A stretch of DNA of 64,000 nt. Source: Bacillus sp. ISL-41. Its GTDB lineage: Bacteria; Bacillota; Bacilli; Bacillales; Cytobacillaceae. Shown here piece by piece: positions 48,742-58,696 of this stretch. The stretch spans positions 1-64,000 of the forward strand of contig NZ_JAGGQP010000006.1 in NCBI RefSeq assembly GCF_018613235.1, read 5' to 3'. The notes under the pieces are model-generated. The model was not told the origin of the DNA and made no database searches. It saw nothing but the letters and a program-made list of their open reading frames with translations. Both the position numbers and the translations under genes were made by a program. Each line of letters begins with the position of its first letter. Position 1 is the stretch's first letter.

Positions 48742-50241
48742 ATGAGCAACGTACAGAAAGCAACAGACGTTATCTTAATTGGTGCCGGAGTCATGAGTGC
48801 GACGTTGGGATCCTTACTGAAAGAGTTAGCACCAGAGTGGGAAATCAAAGTGTTTGAGAAACTTGCTTCAGCTGGTGAAGAAAGCTCGAACGAGTGGAAT
48901 AACGCTGGTACTGGCCATGCCGCATTGTGCGAACTTAACTACACACCTGAAAAATCAGATGGTTCAATAGATATTAGTAAAGCAATTAACGTAAATGAGC
49001 AGTTTCAGATTTCAAGGCAATTCTGGGCTCATCTTATAAAAAGCAATTTGATTCACAATCCCCAGGACTTTATCAGGCCCCTGCCTCATATGAGTTTAGT
49101 AGAAGGGGAAAAAAATGTTGAGTTTTTGAAAAAACGATTTAAAGCGCTTTCAGATATACCTATGTTTCAAGGAATGGAGTATTCGGAGGATCCAGCAAAG
49201 CTGAAGGAGTGGATTCCTTTAGTCATGAAGGGCCGTACATCTAATGATCCGATAGCGGCAACCAAAATTGATTCAGGAACGGATGTTAACTTTGGCGCGT
49301 TAACTCGTATGTTGTTCGAGCATTTGGAGAGTAAGAACGTCGAGATTAACTATAGACATAGTGTAAAAGATATCAAACGTGCCAGCGATGGTACATGGGA
49401 AGTAAAGGTAAAGAACCTTGAAAGCGGAAGAACAGAATCCCATTATGCTAAATTCATCTTTATCGGTGGTGGAGGCGGCAGTCTGCCGTTGCTGCAAAAA
49501 ACGGGTATTCCAGAATCAAAGCAAATTGGCGGGTTCCCGGTAAGCGGATTATTCATGGTCTGCAACAATCCTGAGATTGTCGAGCAGCACCATGCAAAGG
49601 TATACGGAAAAGCCAAGGTAGGCGCTCCTCCGATGTCTGTGCCGCACCTGGATACACGATTTATCGATAACAAAAAGAGTTTGCTGTTTGGACCGTTTGC
49701 CGGATTTTCACCGAAGTTCCTGAAAACAGGTTCGAATCTGGACTTGATCGGTTCTGTTAAACCAAATAATGTAGTGACTATGCTGGCTGCAGGCATGAAG
49801 GAAATGGCATTGACTAAGTACCTCATTGAGCAGGTAATGCTCTCTCATGAAAAACGGATGGAAGAACTCCGTGAGTTCATTCCCAATGCCAAGAGCGAGG
49901 ACTGGGGTATCGTCGTCGCAGGACAGCGTGTACAAGTCATCAAGGATACCGACACTGGCAAAGGGACCCTGCAGTTCGGAACAGAGGTTGTAAGCGCCTC
50001 TGACGGCTCAGTAGCCGCATTGCTAGGAGCATCCCCAGGAGCATCTACTGCGGTTAACGTCATGCTTGAGGTACTGGAAAAATGCTTCCCAGAGAGAATG
50101 TTCGAATGGAAAGATAAAATCAAAGAAATGGTACCTTCGTATGGAGTGTCTTTAGTCGACAACCCTGAGTTGTTCCATGATATTCATGAATCAACAGCTA
50201 AAATGCTTGGATTAAATGAAAAAGTAAAGGTCCTCAGTTGA
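48742..50241 (+). CDS. mqo: Malate:quinone oxidoreductase
   Basis: 499 residues. FAD-dependent membrane-associated enzyme that oxidises malate to oxaloacetate and reduces quinone. FAD motif [16 protein letters not shown], then [22 protein letters not shown], and the C-terminal [24 protein letters not shown] are diagnostic. The frame is open from 48661, but AAGGAAGGG lies before the ATG at 48742, and [10 protein letters not shown] is a family-like N terminus. A terminator follows. Confidence 0.96.
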   Translation: MSNVQKATDVILIGAGVMSATLGSLLKELAPEWEIKVFEKLASAGEESSNEWNNAGTGHAALCELNYTPEKSDGSIDISKAINVNEQFQISRQFWAHLIKSNLIHNPQDFIRPLPHMSLVEGEKNVEFLKKRFKALSDIPMFQGMEYSEDPAKLKEWIPLVMKGRTSNDPIAATKIDSGTDVNFGALTRMLFEHLESKNVEINYRHSVKDIKRASDGTWEVKVKNLESGRTESHYAKFIFIGGGGGSLPLLQKTGIPESKQIGGFPVSGLFMVCNNPEIVEQHHAKVYGKAKVGAPPMSVPHLDTRFIDNKKSLLFGPFAGFSPKFLKTGSNLDLIGSVKPNNVVTMLAAGMKEMALTKYLIEQVMLSHEKRMEELREFIPNAKSEDWGIVVAGQRVQVIKDTDTGKGTLQFGTEVVSASDGSVAALLGASPGASTAVNVMLEVLEKCFPERMFEWKDKIKEMVPSYGVSLVDNPELFHDIHESTAKMLGLNEKVKVLS

Positions 50242-50249
50242 TATAGTTT

Positions 50250-50288
50250 TAACCTTCGATCCGCTTGGATTGAAGGTTATTTTTTTTC
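50250..50288 (+). terminator. mqo terminator
   Basis: AACCTTCGATCC / GGATTGAAGGTT around four bases, then about eight T. Confidence 0.92.
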
Positions 50289-50320
50289 TATACTCCGCTG
50301 TCAGGTCTGAAGCATATTGA

Positions 50321-51025
50321 TTATTTATATAAAAATATTTTAAGGATGTCTTTATTATCAAGGGTGGCAAGCAGGACATCTCGAACCTCTGTCTGAAATA
50401 CTTTTTCTAAATTTGAGACAACCCAGCCTTCGTCCTTGTGAACTTGATTCAATACTTCGTAATTTATTTTTCCTTCTTTAATGATCGTCCTTGGAAAATT
50501 GAATGGCTCTGCAGCCATTTGCAGAGAGGAGGGAGTCAGTGGTTCATATTTTGGATCTAAGAAAACGGATAATTTTCCGTCAGCCTCCCAAATCGCCAGG
50601 GCTACTTTTTTCACATCTTCTATTTTTCTTTCTCGCAGCTCTTCCAATAATACATCAATGGAGATTCTTGCTTTTTTTAATCCTTTGTTAAGTATTTCTC
50701 CATTTTCAACAATGGTGGTTGGTGCATGGTTGAGTAACCTTCTAAACCAGGGAAATTTGAGTATCAGATAGATTCCGCCAAGATATAATGCCAATAAGAC
50801 AGTAGTTGTGATGATAGAGCCTTTTAACCCTAGATGCTCGTCTGATAGGGGATGGGCAATAATGTTCCCGATTACTAAGGCAATGGCAAAATCCAGGGGT
50901 CTTAATTGGGAGATGGCCCGTTGCCCAAGAGCTCTGGTTACAATTAATAAAAAGAAAAAACCAATAATAGCCCGCAGCACCCACTGAATAGCAGTAAGCG
51001 ATTCCTGGCTCTGGAAAAAATCCAT
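50321..51025 (-). CDS. DUF421 (YetF-like) membrane protein
   Basis: 234 residues. Three hydrophobic spans in the first 95 residues (with the family pattern VTRALGQRAISQLRPLDFAIALVIGNI), then a cytoplasmic two-lobed YetF domain (APTTIVENGEIL, LLEELRERKI, EPFNFPRTIIKEGK). Function is unclear; relatives occur in spore germination clusters. The start at ATG 51025 is chosen because AAGGATGTGA precedes it; the ATG at 51079 has no RBS. Confidence 0.88.
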   Translation of the reverse strand: MDFFQSQESLTAIQWVLRAIIGFFFLLIVTRALGQRAISQLRPLDFAIALVIGNIIAHPLSDEHLGLKGSIITTTVLLALYLGGIYLILKFPWFRRLLNHAPTTIVENGEILNKGLKKARISIDVLLEELRERKIEDVKKVALAIWEADGKLSVFLDPKYEPLTPSSLQMAAEPFNFPRTIIKEGKINYEVLNQVHKDEGWVVSNLEKVFQTEVRDVLLATLDNKDILKIFLYK

Positions 51026-51160
51026 TAAAGTCACATCCTTTACCCAGAAGCTATCACTTAGTTTATCTCCCAGGTCCATCTATTAATCCAATTTAGTGAG
51101 TAATAGTTATCTCTTTTATCCATACAATAATCTTTTTCCAAAAAACTAGTCTCTAGAAAA

Positions 51161-51206
51161 TAAAAAGCGGACTCTAAAGGCGTCATTCAACGACCTTTGG
51201 AGTCAG
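51161..51206 (-). terminator. ahpF terminator
   Basis: On the minus strand GACTCCAAAGG pairs with CCTTTAGAGTC, followed by GCTTTTTA. Confidence 0.82.
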
Positions 51207-51225
51207 CTTCTTTCTTGCATATAAA

Positions 51226-52755
51226 TTAATTTCGGATTAAATAATCAAACGCACCTAATGCTGCAGTTGCACCTGATCCCATTGAAATGATGATCTGTTT
51301 GTATGCACTGTCCGTGCAGTCGCCTGCAGCAAAGACGCCAGGTAGATCTGTGGCACCTTGCTTGTTTACGACGATCTCACCGAAACGAGTGCGTTCAAGA
51401 GTGTCACCGAGCCATTCTGTGTTCGGTACAAGGCCGATCTGGACGAATACACCTTGCAGTTCAACATGGTGTTCTTCACCGGTTGCACGGTCAACATAGG
51501 AAATACCGTTCACTTTGTCTGTTCCGGTAATTTCAGTTGTTTGTGCGTTAGACACGACTGTAACATTCGGAAGGCTGTTCAAGCGTTCTTGTAAAACGGC
51601 ATCAGCTTTAAGTTCTGGGTTGAACTCGATGACTGTTACATGCTTTACGATACCCGCAAGGTCGATTGCTGCTTCAACACCGGAGTTTCCTCCGCCGATA
51701 ACCGCAACGTCTTTTCCTTCGAACAATGGACCGTCACAGTGAGGGCAGTAAGCAACACCTTTGTTCTTGAACTCAGCTTCTCCTGGTACGTTGACATTGC
51801 GCCAGCGGGCACCAGTGGAGATGATGACAGTTTTACTCTTAAGGACTGCACCATTATCAAGTTCAAGTTCAATAAGGTCTTTTTTCGACAGGCGTTTTGC
51901 GCGCTGTAAGTTCATGATATCAACGCCATACTCTTTTACATGCTCCTCAAGGCTTGCGACAAGCTTTGGACCTTCAGTATGCTTCACACTGATGAAGTTC
52001 TCAATGCCCAAAGTATCCATAACCTGTCCGCCGAAGCGTTCTGCAACGATACCTGTACGGATTCCTTTACGAGCCGCATAGATTGCCGCACTGGAACCAG
52101 CTGGTCCGCCGCCGACAACAAGGACATCGTAAGGTTCTTTATCGTTCAATTCAGATGCATCAGGGCCTGAACCCATTTTTGCAAGGATTTCTTCCAGGGA
52201 CATACGTCCGCTTCCGAATGTTTCACCATTCAGGAAGACCGTTGGCACGGCCATGACCTGCTTGCTTTCAACTTCATCTTTAAAAGCAGCGCCATCAATC
52301 ATGACATGGGAAATGCCAGGGTTTAAAATGCTCATCAGGTTCAAGGCCTGCACCACATCAGGGCAGTTATGGCAGCTGAGGCTGACATAAGTTTCAAAAC
52401 GATATTCGTCTTTAATCGCTTTTACCTGATCGATGACTTTCTGGTCTACTTTAGGGGCTCTTCCGCTAACCTGCAGCAGAGCCAGGACTAATGAAGTGAA
52501 TTCATGTCCTAAAGGAATGCCCGCGAAAGTCACGCCAGTGTCTTCACCAGGGCGGTTGACACTGAAGCTGGGTGTTCTTTCTAATTCAGCATGCTCCACT
52601 TTAATATGGGATGACATTGTTGCCAATTCGTCTACTAAAGCCAGCATGTCTCGTGATACATCATCCGATCCTGCGCTAACTTTAAGCAGCACATCGCCCT
52701 CCATCATTTGAAGATATTGGGCTAATTGTGCTTTAATTTCTGCGTCTAATAACAT
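51226..52755 (-). CDS. ahpF: Alkyl hydroperoxide reductase subunit F
   Basis: 509 residues. NADH-dependent flavoprotein that recycles AhpC. N-terminal tandem thioredoxin-like domains with CHNC (C128, C131), linker, then a thioredoxin-reductase-like part with the FAD motif [21 protein letters not shown], redox pair CPHC and NAD motif [19 protein letters not shown]. It starts 13 bp after ahpC on the same strand, so the two form one operon, probably under PerR. Confidence 0.96.
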   Translation of the reverse strand: MLLDAEIKAQLAQYLQMMEGDVLLKVSAGSDDVSRDMLALVDELATMSSHIKVEHAELERTPSFSVNRPGEDTGVTFAGIPLGHEFTSLVLALLQVSGRAPKVDQKVIDQVKAIKDEYRFETYVSLSCHNCPDVVQALNLMSILNPGISHVMIDGAAFKDEVESKQVMAVPTVFLNGETFGSGRMSLEEILAKMGSGPDASELNDKEPYDVLVVGGGPAGSSAAIYAARKGIRTGIVAERFGGQVMDTLGIENFISVKHTEGPKLVASLEEHVKEYGVDIMNLQRAKRLSKKDLIELELDNGAVLKSKTVIISTGARWRNVNVPGEAEFKNKGVAYCPHCDGPLFEGKDVAVIGGGNSGVEAAIDLAGIVKHVTVIEFNPELKADAVLQERLNSLPNVTVVSNAQTTEITGTDKVNGISYVDRATGEEHHVELQGVFVQIGLVPNTEWLGDTLERTRFGEIVVNKQGATDLPGVFAAGDCTDSAYKQIIISMGSGATAALGAFDYLIRN

Positions 52756-52768
52756 GGGAGTGTACCCC

Positions 52769-53332
52769 TTAAATCTTTCCTACAAGATCAAGGCTTGGCT
52801 TAAGAGTTTCTCCGCCTTCTTTCCACTTTGCAGGGCAAACTTCGCCTGGGTTGTTGCGTACATATTGTGCTGCTTTTAGCTTGCTTACTACTTGGCTAGC
52901 GTCACGGCCGATTCCGCCTGCGTTGATTTCAACAGTCTGGATAACGCCATCTGGATCGATGATGAAAGTTCCGCGCTCTGCAAGACCATCTTCTTCGTTC
53001 AATACGTCGAAGTTGCGAGAGATTTTCTGTGAAGGGTCGCCGATCATGATGTACTCGATTTTGCCGATTGCTTCTGAGTGGTCATGCCATGCTTTGTGAG
53101 TGAAGTGAGTATCAGTTGATACAGAGTATACTTCAGCTCCCATTTCTTTTAATGTAGCATATTCGTTTTGCATGTCTTCAAGCTCAGTTGGGCATACGAA
53201 TGTGAAGTCAGCAGGGTAGAATACTACTACGCTCCACTTGCCTTTAAGGTTTTCTTCAGAAACAGTGATGAATTCTCCGTTGTGGAATGCGTTTGCTGTG
53301 AATGGTAAAACTTGAGTGCCGATTAATGCCAT
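52769..53332 (-). CDS. ahpC: Alkyl hydroperoxide reductase AhpC (peroxiredoxin)
   Basis: 187 residues. Typical 2-Cys peroxiredoxin: peroxidatic Cys C47 in FTFVCPTEL and resolving Cys C166 in GEVCPAKW. It reduces hydrogen peroxide and organic peroxides and is recharged by AhpF encoded just downstream. AAGGAGG-type RBS upstream of ATG. A PerR-like operator lies 80 bp upstream. Confidence 0.97.
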   Translation of the reverse strand: MALIGTQVLPFTANAFHNGEFITVSEENLKGKWSVVVFYPADFTFVCPTELEDMQNEYATLKEMGAEVYSVSTDTHFTHKAWHDHSEAIGKIEYIMIGDPSQKISRNFDVLNEEDGLAERGTFIIDPDGVIQTVEINAGGIGRDASQVVSKLKAAQYVRNNPGEVCPAKWKEGGETLKPSLDLVGKI

Positions 53333-53410
53333 GATTAATTTCCTCCTTGAATGGTTGAATTATTTTTTGAAATAGTTTCACTGATAGAGTTCAGTTAACT
53401 ATTCGGTAAA

Positions 53411-53464
53411 CTAGAATAATTCTAATACAGTAACGATTATTATATAAAACCTATTAAGTGTCAA
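53411..53464 (-). promoter_or_regulatory. ahpC promoter with PerR-like box
   Basis: On the minus strand -35 TTGACA (53459-53464) and an AT-rich -10 near 53436-53445 precede the near-palindrome TTAGAATTATTCTAG (53411-53425), 12 of 15 matches to the PerR box TTATAATNATTATAA. ahpCF is a known PerR target in Bacillus. The remainder of the 53333-53639 gap is AT-rich and holds nothing else that I can call. Confidence 0.65.
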
Positions 53465-53639
53465 GTGATAAACTCCGGCTTTTAATACTTCATCATTATT
53501 TCAGAAAAAAGACACATTTATACCGCAGTTTATAACTTGCCATCTATCAGCTTGTCCAACTTTCGCCCTTGTAATGAATTCATCAGCAAACTTATGTATA
53601 GTATTAAGTAGATGAAAAATTCAGAAAAGAGGGGATAGA

Positions 53640-54590
53640 ATGGTCTCCACTGAGAAAAACCGCTCATTTCCTTATCCATTTGGTGAACATGATGTCTATA
53701 GATATTCTAACAATGCCATTCCATTAAATCCACCAATTGCAATCGAAGTGACGGAATCTTATATAGAAGAAATGAATTTGAAAAGAGAGCTGCTGAAAAA
53801 GCATCCCGAGCGTTGTTATCACTCAGAGCCACATACGATGGATGCCCAGTGGGAAGCGGTGGATTTAATCCTGCACCAGCTGGCCAAATATTATCCTGAA
53901 ACATTCAAGCTTGTTAACAATGATGATCATTGGATATTCACTAACCTGCAAACGGATGAAAAACAATCTTTCACCTTTGGAGATCCGACTACACTGGACG
54001 TGGAGCCACTGGATTATGTGGGGCGGCATGTCCAGGAAGACTTGATCCTGATGATGCAGAGGGACGGCGATTTATTCCTGGATGCGGGCCAGCTTTGTTT
54101 CCCGGCCAATTGGTCATTGTATTTTGATGCTGGCATGTCCTTCAAAGAAATACATACACCCATTCCAGGCTTCAAATCGGAGTCTCTTGATGAACGGATC
54201 CTTCAGTTTTTAATGAGAATCGAGGCCGGAAGCCCATGGTGGAGGAAAAACTGGTCACTGATGGCAGGAAACCGGTTGGATACATCGCTTGAAACCTTTG
54301 CGGAATGGGGCCAGGCTCGTAAAAAGGTGACAAAAGAAAATGTGGGCGATCTGGTACATCTTCGAGTGGAGGTCCAAAAATTATTCCGTCTGCCAAAAAG
54401 CAATGGAATTTTATTTACGATCCATACCCATATGCTTCCTCTTGAGGAATTCATTGAGCATACACCATGGCTGGAGCAGTTTTTTGCGATTCTCAAAGAA
54501 CTTCCGGAATTCATAGCTGACTATAAGGGCATCTCTCTCTACCGTGAAGTTGTCCTGGAGTATCTGGAAGGGGAATTAAAAAAGAGATGA
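53640..54590 (+). CDS. Heme-dependent oxidative N-demethylase family protein (DUF3445)
   Basis: 316 residues. The pattern PYPFGEHDVYRYSNNAIPL, YVGRHVQEDLILMMQRDGDLFLDAGQLCFPANWSL, PIPGF and RIEAGSPWWRKNWSL marks the HODM alpha-subunit family (formerly DUF3445), relatives of which oxidise dimethylamine-type N-methyl groups. The two following genes, a DmmA-family protein and an FNR/2Fe-2S reductase, complete a dimethylamine monooxygenase-like set. Its stop overlaps the next start (ATGA). The true substrate is unknown. Confidence 0.85.
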   Translation: MVSTEKNRSFPYPFGEHDVYRYSNNAIPLNPPIAIEVTESYIEEMNLKRELLKKHPERCYHSEPHTMDAQWEAVDLILHQLAKYYPETFKLVNNDDHWIFTNLQTDEKQSFTFGDPTTLDVEPLDYVGRHVQEDLILMMQRDGDLFLDAGQLCFPANWSLYFDAGMSFKEIHTPIPGFKSESLDERILQFLMRIEAGSPWWRKNWSLMAGNRLDTSLETFAEWGQARKKVTKENVGDLVHLRVEVQKLFRLPKSNGILFTIHTHMLPLEEFIEHTPWLEQFFAILKELPEFIADYKGISLYREVVLEYLEGELKKR

Positions 54591-55045
54591 TTCAAGATCA
54601 TTCTTCATTAATAGAAGGTAAGAGAAAGTTTCTATTCTGTGCAGGTCCGGAAGGGGCCAGGTCTTTATATATTCTCGTTCGCCAGGCGATGGATGAGAAT
54701 GTGCCATTTGATTTTCAAATTTTCCTAGAAGAAAGCGAAGAAGGATTTGTGAACGAATGGTTTAGCCAGCAGAAAATGGGTGCGTATCTCTACATTTCAG
54801 GTAAGCCTGATTTTTTAAAAAGGATACAAGGTGAAGCCATCAAGGCAGGCTTTTCGGAACATGACTTTCAATTGCTCACTATTGAACCTGCTAAAAGGAG
54901 ACTGATCTGCTGCACTTGCCATGCCGAAAGTGAAGTTTCGGAGCAAACGCATATTATTTGTGCATATTGCGGCCAGGAACTTGAAGTGTCGGACCATTTT
55001 TCACGCCGTTTGGATGCTTATTTAGGTTATGTCAATATCAAGTAG
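54587..55045 (+). CDS. Dimethylamine monooxygenase subunit DmmA family protein
   Basis: 152 residues. The N-terminal two thirds look like a flavodoxin-like or reductase NAD-domain fragment (FLFCAGPEGARSLYILVRQ, YISGKPDFLKRIQGEAIKAGF). The C-terminal part has CCTCH and CAYCG, a four-cysteine metal site. This combination is the DmmA-like family. The start overlaps the preceding stop by four bases. It probably transfers electrons or scaffolds the reductase; this is inference. Confidence 0.78.
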   Translation: MIQDHSSLIEGKRKFLFCAGPEGARSLYILVRQAMDENVPFDFQIFLEESEEGFVNEWFSQQKMGAYLYISGKPDFLKRIQGEAIKAGFSEHDFQLLTIEPAKRRLICCTCHAESEVSEQTHIICAYCGQELEVSDHFSRRLDAYLGYVNIK

Positions 55046-55063
55046 AATAGGAGGAGCCTTCGA

Positions 55064-56023
55064 TTGCATCGTAATTCGACTCTGGACATACGGATAAAAT
55101 CAATTAAACAAGAAACAACGACGATTAAAAGGTTCACTCTGCAGGCGCTTAATGAATCGAAGCTGCCACCCTACAGCGGGGGATCGCATATCACCACTTA
55201 TTTGCCGAAGAAATCAGGGACATTGGAGAGATCATATTCAGTTTTTAACCTGTCTGAACCCGGCTTGATCGAAGTCGCAGTCAGGCTGGCAGAACCTTCA
55301 ACTGGCGGCTCTGAGTACTGGCATCATCATGTTTCTGAAGGTGATGTGTTAAAGGTCAGCTATCCAAAAAATCACTTTCCTTTGAGTTTTCAGGCCAGGC
55401 ATCATGTTTTTTATGCAGCAGGTATTGGGATCACGCCCTTTTTATCGATGATGGCTGAGCTTGCTGAAAAAAACCAATCCTTTGAGCTGCACTATGCAGC
55501 TAAATCAAAAGAGCAGTGTGCGTTTTATGATTACTTGAACGAGACCTATCCCGGGAAATGCCATTTTTATTTTTCAGAAGGGGAGAAGCCGGAACGCTTA
55601 TCTTCGAATCTACTAACGGATCATCGAATCGGCACACATGTTTATTTTTGCGGGCCGGAAAAAATGATCGATGAATTCGCAAGTGCAGCCAAAAGCTATG
55701 GCTATCCTGCGTTTAATGTTCATTATGAACGCTTCTCGCCACCTGTAATGAAGGATTCAGTCCCGTTTGCAGTTACATTGAACCAGAGCGGTAAGCATCT
55801 CAATGTGCCTGCAGACCAATCGCTGCTCGATGTCCTTCTTGAAAATGGCATTGATATCCCGTATTCCTGCAAAGTCGGCGGCTGCGGTACATGTGAAGTA
55901 AAGGTGGCAGAAGGAGAGATCAACCATTACGATTCCTTCCTGACAGAAGAGCAGCAGAGCGCCAATCACATGATGCTAAGCTGTGTTTCACGTGGGAAGG
56001 GAAATTTAGTATTGAAAATATAA
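55064..56023 (+). CDS. PDR/VanB-type ferredoxin oxidoreductase
   Basis: 319 residues. N-terminal FNR-like flavin domain (YSGGSHITTYLP, ERSYSVFNL), NAD-binding domain (FYAAGIGITPFLSMM, VYFCGPEKMI) and a C-terminal plant-type 2Fe-2S domain with CKVGGCGTC and the last ligand in MMLSCVSRG. This is the reductase layout of Rieske-independent and heme oxygenase systems, and here it would deliver electrons from NAD(P)H to the N-demethylase. Start is TTG after AGGAGGAG. Confidence 0.9.
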   Translation: MHRNSTLDIRIKSIKQETTTIKRFTLQALNESKLPPYSGGSHITTYLPKKSGTLERSYSVFNLSEPGLIEVAVRLAEPSTGGSEYWHHHVSEGDVLKVSYPKNHFPLSFQARHHVFYAAGIGITPFLSMMAELAEKNQSFELHYAAKSKEQCAFYDYLNETYPGKCHFYFSEGEKPERLSSNLLTDHRIGTHVYFCGPEKMIDEFASAAKSYGYPAFNVHYERFSPPVMKDSVPFAVTLNQSGKHLNVPADQSLLDVLLENGIDIPYSCKVGGCGTCEVKVAEGEINHYDSFLTEEQQSANHMMLSCVSRGKGNLVLKI

Positions 56024-56028
56024 TGGAG

Positions 56029-56060
56029 ACCAAATGTCATTTGTACATTTGGTTTTTTTG
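56029..56060 (+). terminator. Terminator of the N-demethylase operon
   Basis: ACCAAATG / CATTTGGT with a nine-base loop and seven T. Confidence 0.9.
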
Positions 56061-56228
56061 TTCACCAAATAGACAAGAGGATTTTTAGCTGTTGTAGCAA
56101 ATTACTAAAAGAATAAGCTCTTTTTGTAAACCTTTGTTGCTTTTACACCTACGATCTCGGTTTAGGATCATAAATGATAGCAACAATCAATGCGAAAACA
56201 GCTGAAAAGTTCTAAAGGTGGTGAAATT

Positions 56229-56984
56229 ATGACAAGCAATGTTGTGGAATTTTTACAGACAGGAACCAGGACGAAAAAATTTCGGGCAGCCCATCCATTA
56301 TCCAGAGAGTTACAGGAACAAATGGTTAACGAAGTATGGAACGACTTCACGGTGTTTGCATTAAAAGAATACTACCCTGTATATTTAACGTTTCTCAAGG
56401 AACTGATGGAGAATATGGATGTAATGGAGGAAAAGGGAGCTGCTCTGCTGCAAAATCTATTTTGGTGGCGGCTATCCTGCGAATCAAAATTATCTTTCAG
56501 CAGCACATGTATAGATGAATATATTATCACCCATAAACAAATTTTTAAGAACCAGCCTATTTTGGAATCGTGGATGAAAACATTCGATCGAGCGGTTACA
56601 AAGTTTTACGCTATTGTGTATAAGTTTAACGATGATGTCCTGATTGTCATGGACATGCTGGAAGAGAAGCTGATAGATGTAATCGTGGTGGATCCGCTAG
56701 CAGTCCCTGTAAAAGTTGGAGAAGTTGTGGTCGGAACCCTAATGCCAATGGGGGACGGACTGTATTTCCCGGTTACCGATTTCTATCATTTTGATTATGA
56801 AGCCAGAAAAGATATGGGCGTACATTTTCATCCACTCTTCGCTCACCAATTACAAACATCCCCAATGTACGAGGCCTTCATATACGTACTCTCCGCGATG
56901 CTTCATATTGAAAAAACAGTTTCCGAAGTTTCAGCTGCTGAAATCGATTCTCTATCTGGCAATTTGAATAATAACGAAGTATAA
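56229..56984 (+). CDS. Uncharacterised protein, 251 residues
   Basis: I do not recognise a family. There is no signal peptide or clear membrane span. The middle is alpha-helical with many aromatic residues (QNLFWWRLSCESKLSF, WMKTFDRAVTKFYAIVYKFNDDVL). A beta-rich part follows (VIVVDPLAVPVKVGEVVVGTLMPMGDGLYF) and then FYHFDYEARKDMGVHFHP. AAAGGTGG precedes the ATG at 56229; the frame before it has no RBS. It stands alone between two terminators. Codon use is like the neighbours, so it is likely a real gene. Confidence 0.75.
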   Translation: MTSNVVEFLQTGTRTKKFRAAHPLSRELQEQMVNEVWNDFTVFALKEYYPVYLTFLKELMENMDVMEEKGAALLQNLFWWRLSCESKLSFSSTCIDEYIITHKQIFKNQPILESWMKTFDRAVTKFYAIVYKFNDDVLIVMDMLEEKLIDVIVVDPLAVPVKVGEVVVGTLMPMGDGLYFPVTDFYHFDYEARKDMGVHFHPLFAHQLQTSPMYEAFIYVLSAMLHIEKTVSEVSAAEIDSLSGNLNNNEV

Positions 56985-56997
56985 GTATTTGAAATGC

Positions 56998-57029
56998 GAA
57001 AAAACCGCATCCCATAAGATGCGGTTTTA
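56998..57029. terminator. Bidirectional terminator before the symporter gene end
   Basis: AAAACCGCATC / GATGCGGTTTT with a six-base loop; T runs both ways, longer on the minus strand. It serves two convergent genes. Confidence 0.9.
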
Positions 57030-57037
57030 ATCAGTTA

Positions 57038-58267
57038 CTATCCAGCCATTTCAGCCTTCTTTTCAGATTGGTCGACAACTGCTGCACCAACCACGTCTCC
57101 TACTACATTAGAGGCTGTTCCGGCCATCCCGATAATGGCATCGACGCCGGCAATCAGCGCTACGACCTCCAGCGGCAAATCAAACATCGTCAGCACGACT
57201 GATAAAGTCACCAGCCCTGCGGCAGGGATGCCTGCTGTGCCAATGGAAAGGAGAGTCCCGATCAGCACGATCGTAATGAAGTCAGTCAGTGAGAAGCTGA
57301 TCCCTGTTACATTGGCAGCAAAGACTATCGAGGCACCCATCCGAAGTGCGCCGCCATCTGAGTTGAACACAGCTCCCAAAGGTAAACTGAAATTCACCAT
57401 TTTTTCGCTGATGCCCGCCTTCCTCGCACTTTCAATCGCCACTGGCAATGAGGCAATGCTGCTGGAGGTGAAGAACGCAGTCGTGTAGGCATCCTTAGTG
57501 TTGGCAAAAAAGCTTCTGACCGGAATCTTGAATAGTTTCAATGTTCCGCTGTAAACAAAGATCCACAGAATGATGACCCCGATATAGAATACCGCTGTAA
57601 ACTCCAATAGCGAAGTTAATGTATCCCAACCTTGTGTACCGAATGTCGAAGCACTTATCGCAAAAATACCGATTGGTGCATAAAGGAGGATGCCCTTTAG
57701 AATCCTGAAGAATAATTCATTCGCCGCTTCAAAAAATGCTTGCAGCTGGGCTCCATAGTTTTGGGTTTTCTCCTCACCAGCAAATCGCATCCCCGAAATT
57801 GTAAATCCAATAATGATCGCCAGAAACAGGATGGCCATTAGATTTCCTGAAGTAAAAGCGGAGAAGAAATTATCCGGGACAATATTGAAGATCACATCTG
57901 ATATGGAAGGTGTCGCAGGCTTCTCAACTACTGCATCAGGCAGTGAAAGGGAATTCCCTGGATTGATCCACAGCGCAAGTCCAAGGCCGATCAAGACGGC
58001 TGCTGCCGTCGTTGCCCCATAATAAAGTACAAGCTTCCCTCCGGTCCTGCCTAATTGCGCAGGATTCATTTGATTGACCGCAAGCACAACCGTCAAGAAT
58101 ACAACAGGCGTAGCAATCAGGTTAAGTAGCTTTATTAACAGCGTTCCAAACGGCTTGAAGACCTCTGCCTCCGCCCCAAATAAAACACCAGCCAATATAC
58201 CAACCACAAAGCCGACCGTCATTTTTAAAATAAAAGATGAGTTTTTGTATGAATGCCAAATGTTCAC
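57038..58267 (-). CDS. Dicarboxylate/amino acid:cation symporter (DAACS family)
   Basis: 409 residues with about eight hydrophobic spans. The family marks are TAFFTSSSIASLPVAIESARKAGISEKM, SLPLGAVFNSDGGALRMGASIVFAANVTG and the end AGVDAIIGMAGTASNVVGDVVGA, typical of GltP/GltT/DctP-like carriers, with the serine-rich hairpin TSSSIASLP. Substrate is probably glutamate, aspartate or a C4-dicarboxylate; not decidable here. Start GTG with GAGGCGAT upstream. Confidence 0.92.
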   Translation of the reverse strand: MNIWHSYKNSSFILKMTVGFVVGILAGVLFGAEAEVFKPFGTLLIKLLNLIATPVVFLTVVLAVNQMNPAQLGRTGGKLVLYYGATTAAAVLIGLGLALWINPGNSLSLPDAVVEKPATPSISDVIFNIVPDNFFSAFTSGNLMAILFLAIIIGFTISGMRFAGEEKTQNYGAQLQAFFEAANELFFRILKGILLYAPIGIFAISASTFGTQGWDTLTSLLEFTAVFYIGVIILWIFVYSGTLKLFKIPVRSFFANTKDAYTTAFFTSSSIASLPVAIESARKAGISEKMVNFSLPLGAVFNSDGGALRMGASIVFAANVTGISFSLTDFITIVLIGTLLSIGTAGIPAAGLVTLSVVLTMFDLPLEVVALIAGVDAIIGMAGTASNVVGDVVGAAVVDQSEKKAEMAG

Positions 58268-58696
58268 TTTCTAGTATCGCCTCTTTTTTTATAAAATTGT
58301 TTATTTAACTTAATACCGGTGTTTAGGTCTAAAAAACCCCCACTTAATAATAAACTACACTTGTTATCTGAAACAGACAATAGCGGAATGGGCAAAAGAT
58401 GACCAAATACTAGCCTATATTTGCAAAAGCGGAAAGGCATATGCCGGCGAATAGTTGTACGTTTTAGCAGAGTTTGTTACTAGATCGTTTATGATAGGTT
58501 TTCATGTTATTTTTTTTGGCGATAGTAGTCAGAATTTTTGTTTAATTTATTAGAGGGTATCTTGAAAGATTAGTTAATTAGTAATAGGTAAGGGATTTTC
58601 TAGATACATACTCACTCTTTTTACCTAAGGAGGTGTCAATTCAGTCCAGAAGAGTGAGGGTTTTGATTATTTTACGAGAGAGGATGAGGCGAAGGA
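58268..58696. other. Divergent intergenic region symporter / vpr-like gene
   Basis: 429 bp, AT-rich, between two divergent genes. AAGGAGGTG at 58626-58634 is a perfect Shine-Dalgarno but no start codon lies at a fitting distance in a long frame. Promoters must be present but I could not place one with confidence. No repeat or DnaA box is seen. Confidence 0.5.

Noticed and set aside
55546-55559. Noc-binding-site-like CTATCCCGGGAAAT
   Set aside because: Two mismatches to ATTTCCCGGGAAAT and inside coding sequence; could be chance, a single site is weak evidence.
55984-55999. parS-like TGTTTCACGTGGGAAG in the reductase gene
   Set aside because: Three mismatches to the 16 bp consensus; more than ParB normally tolerates.
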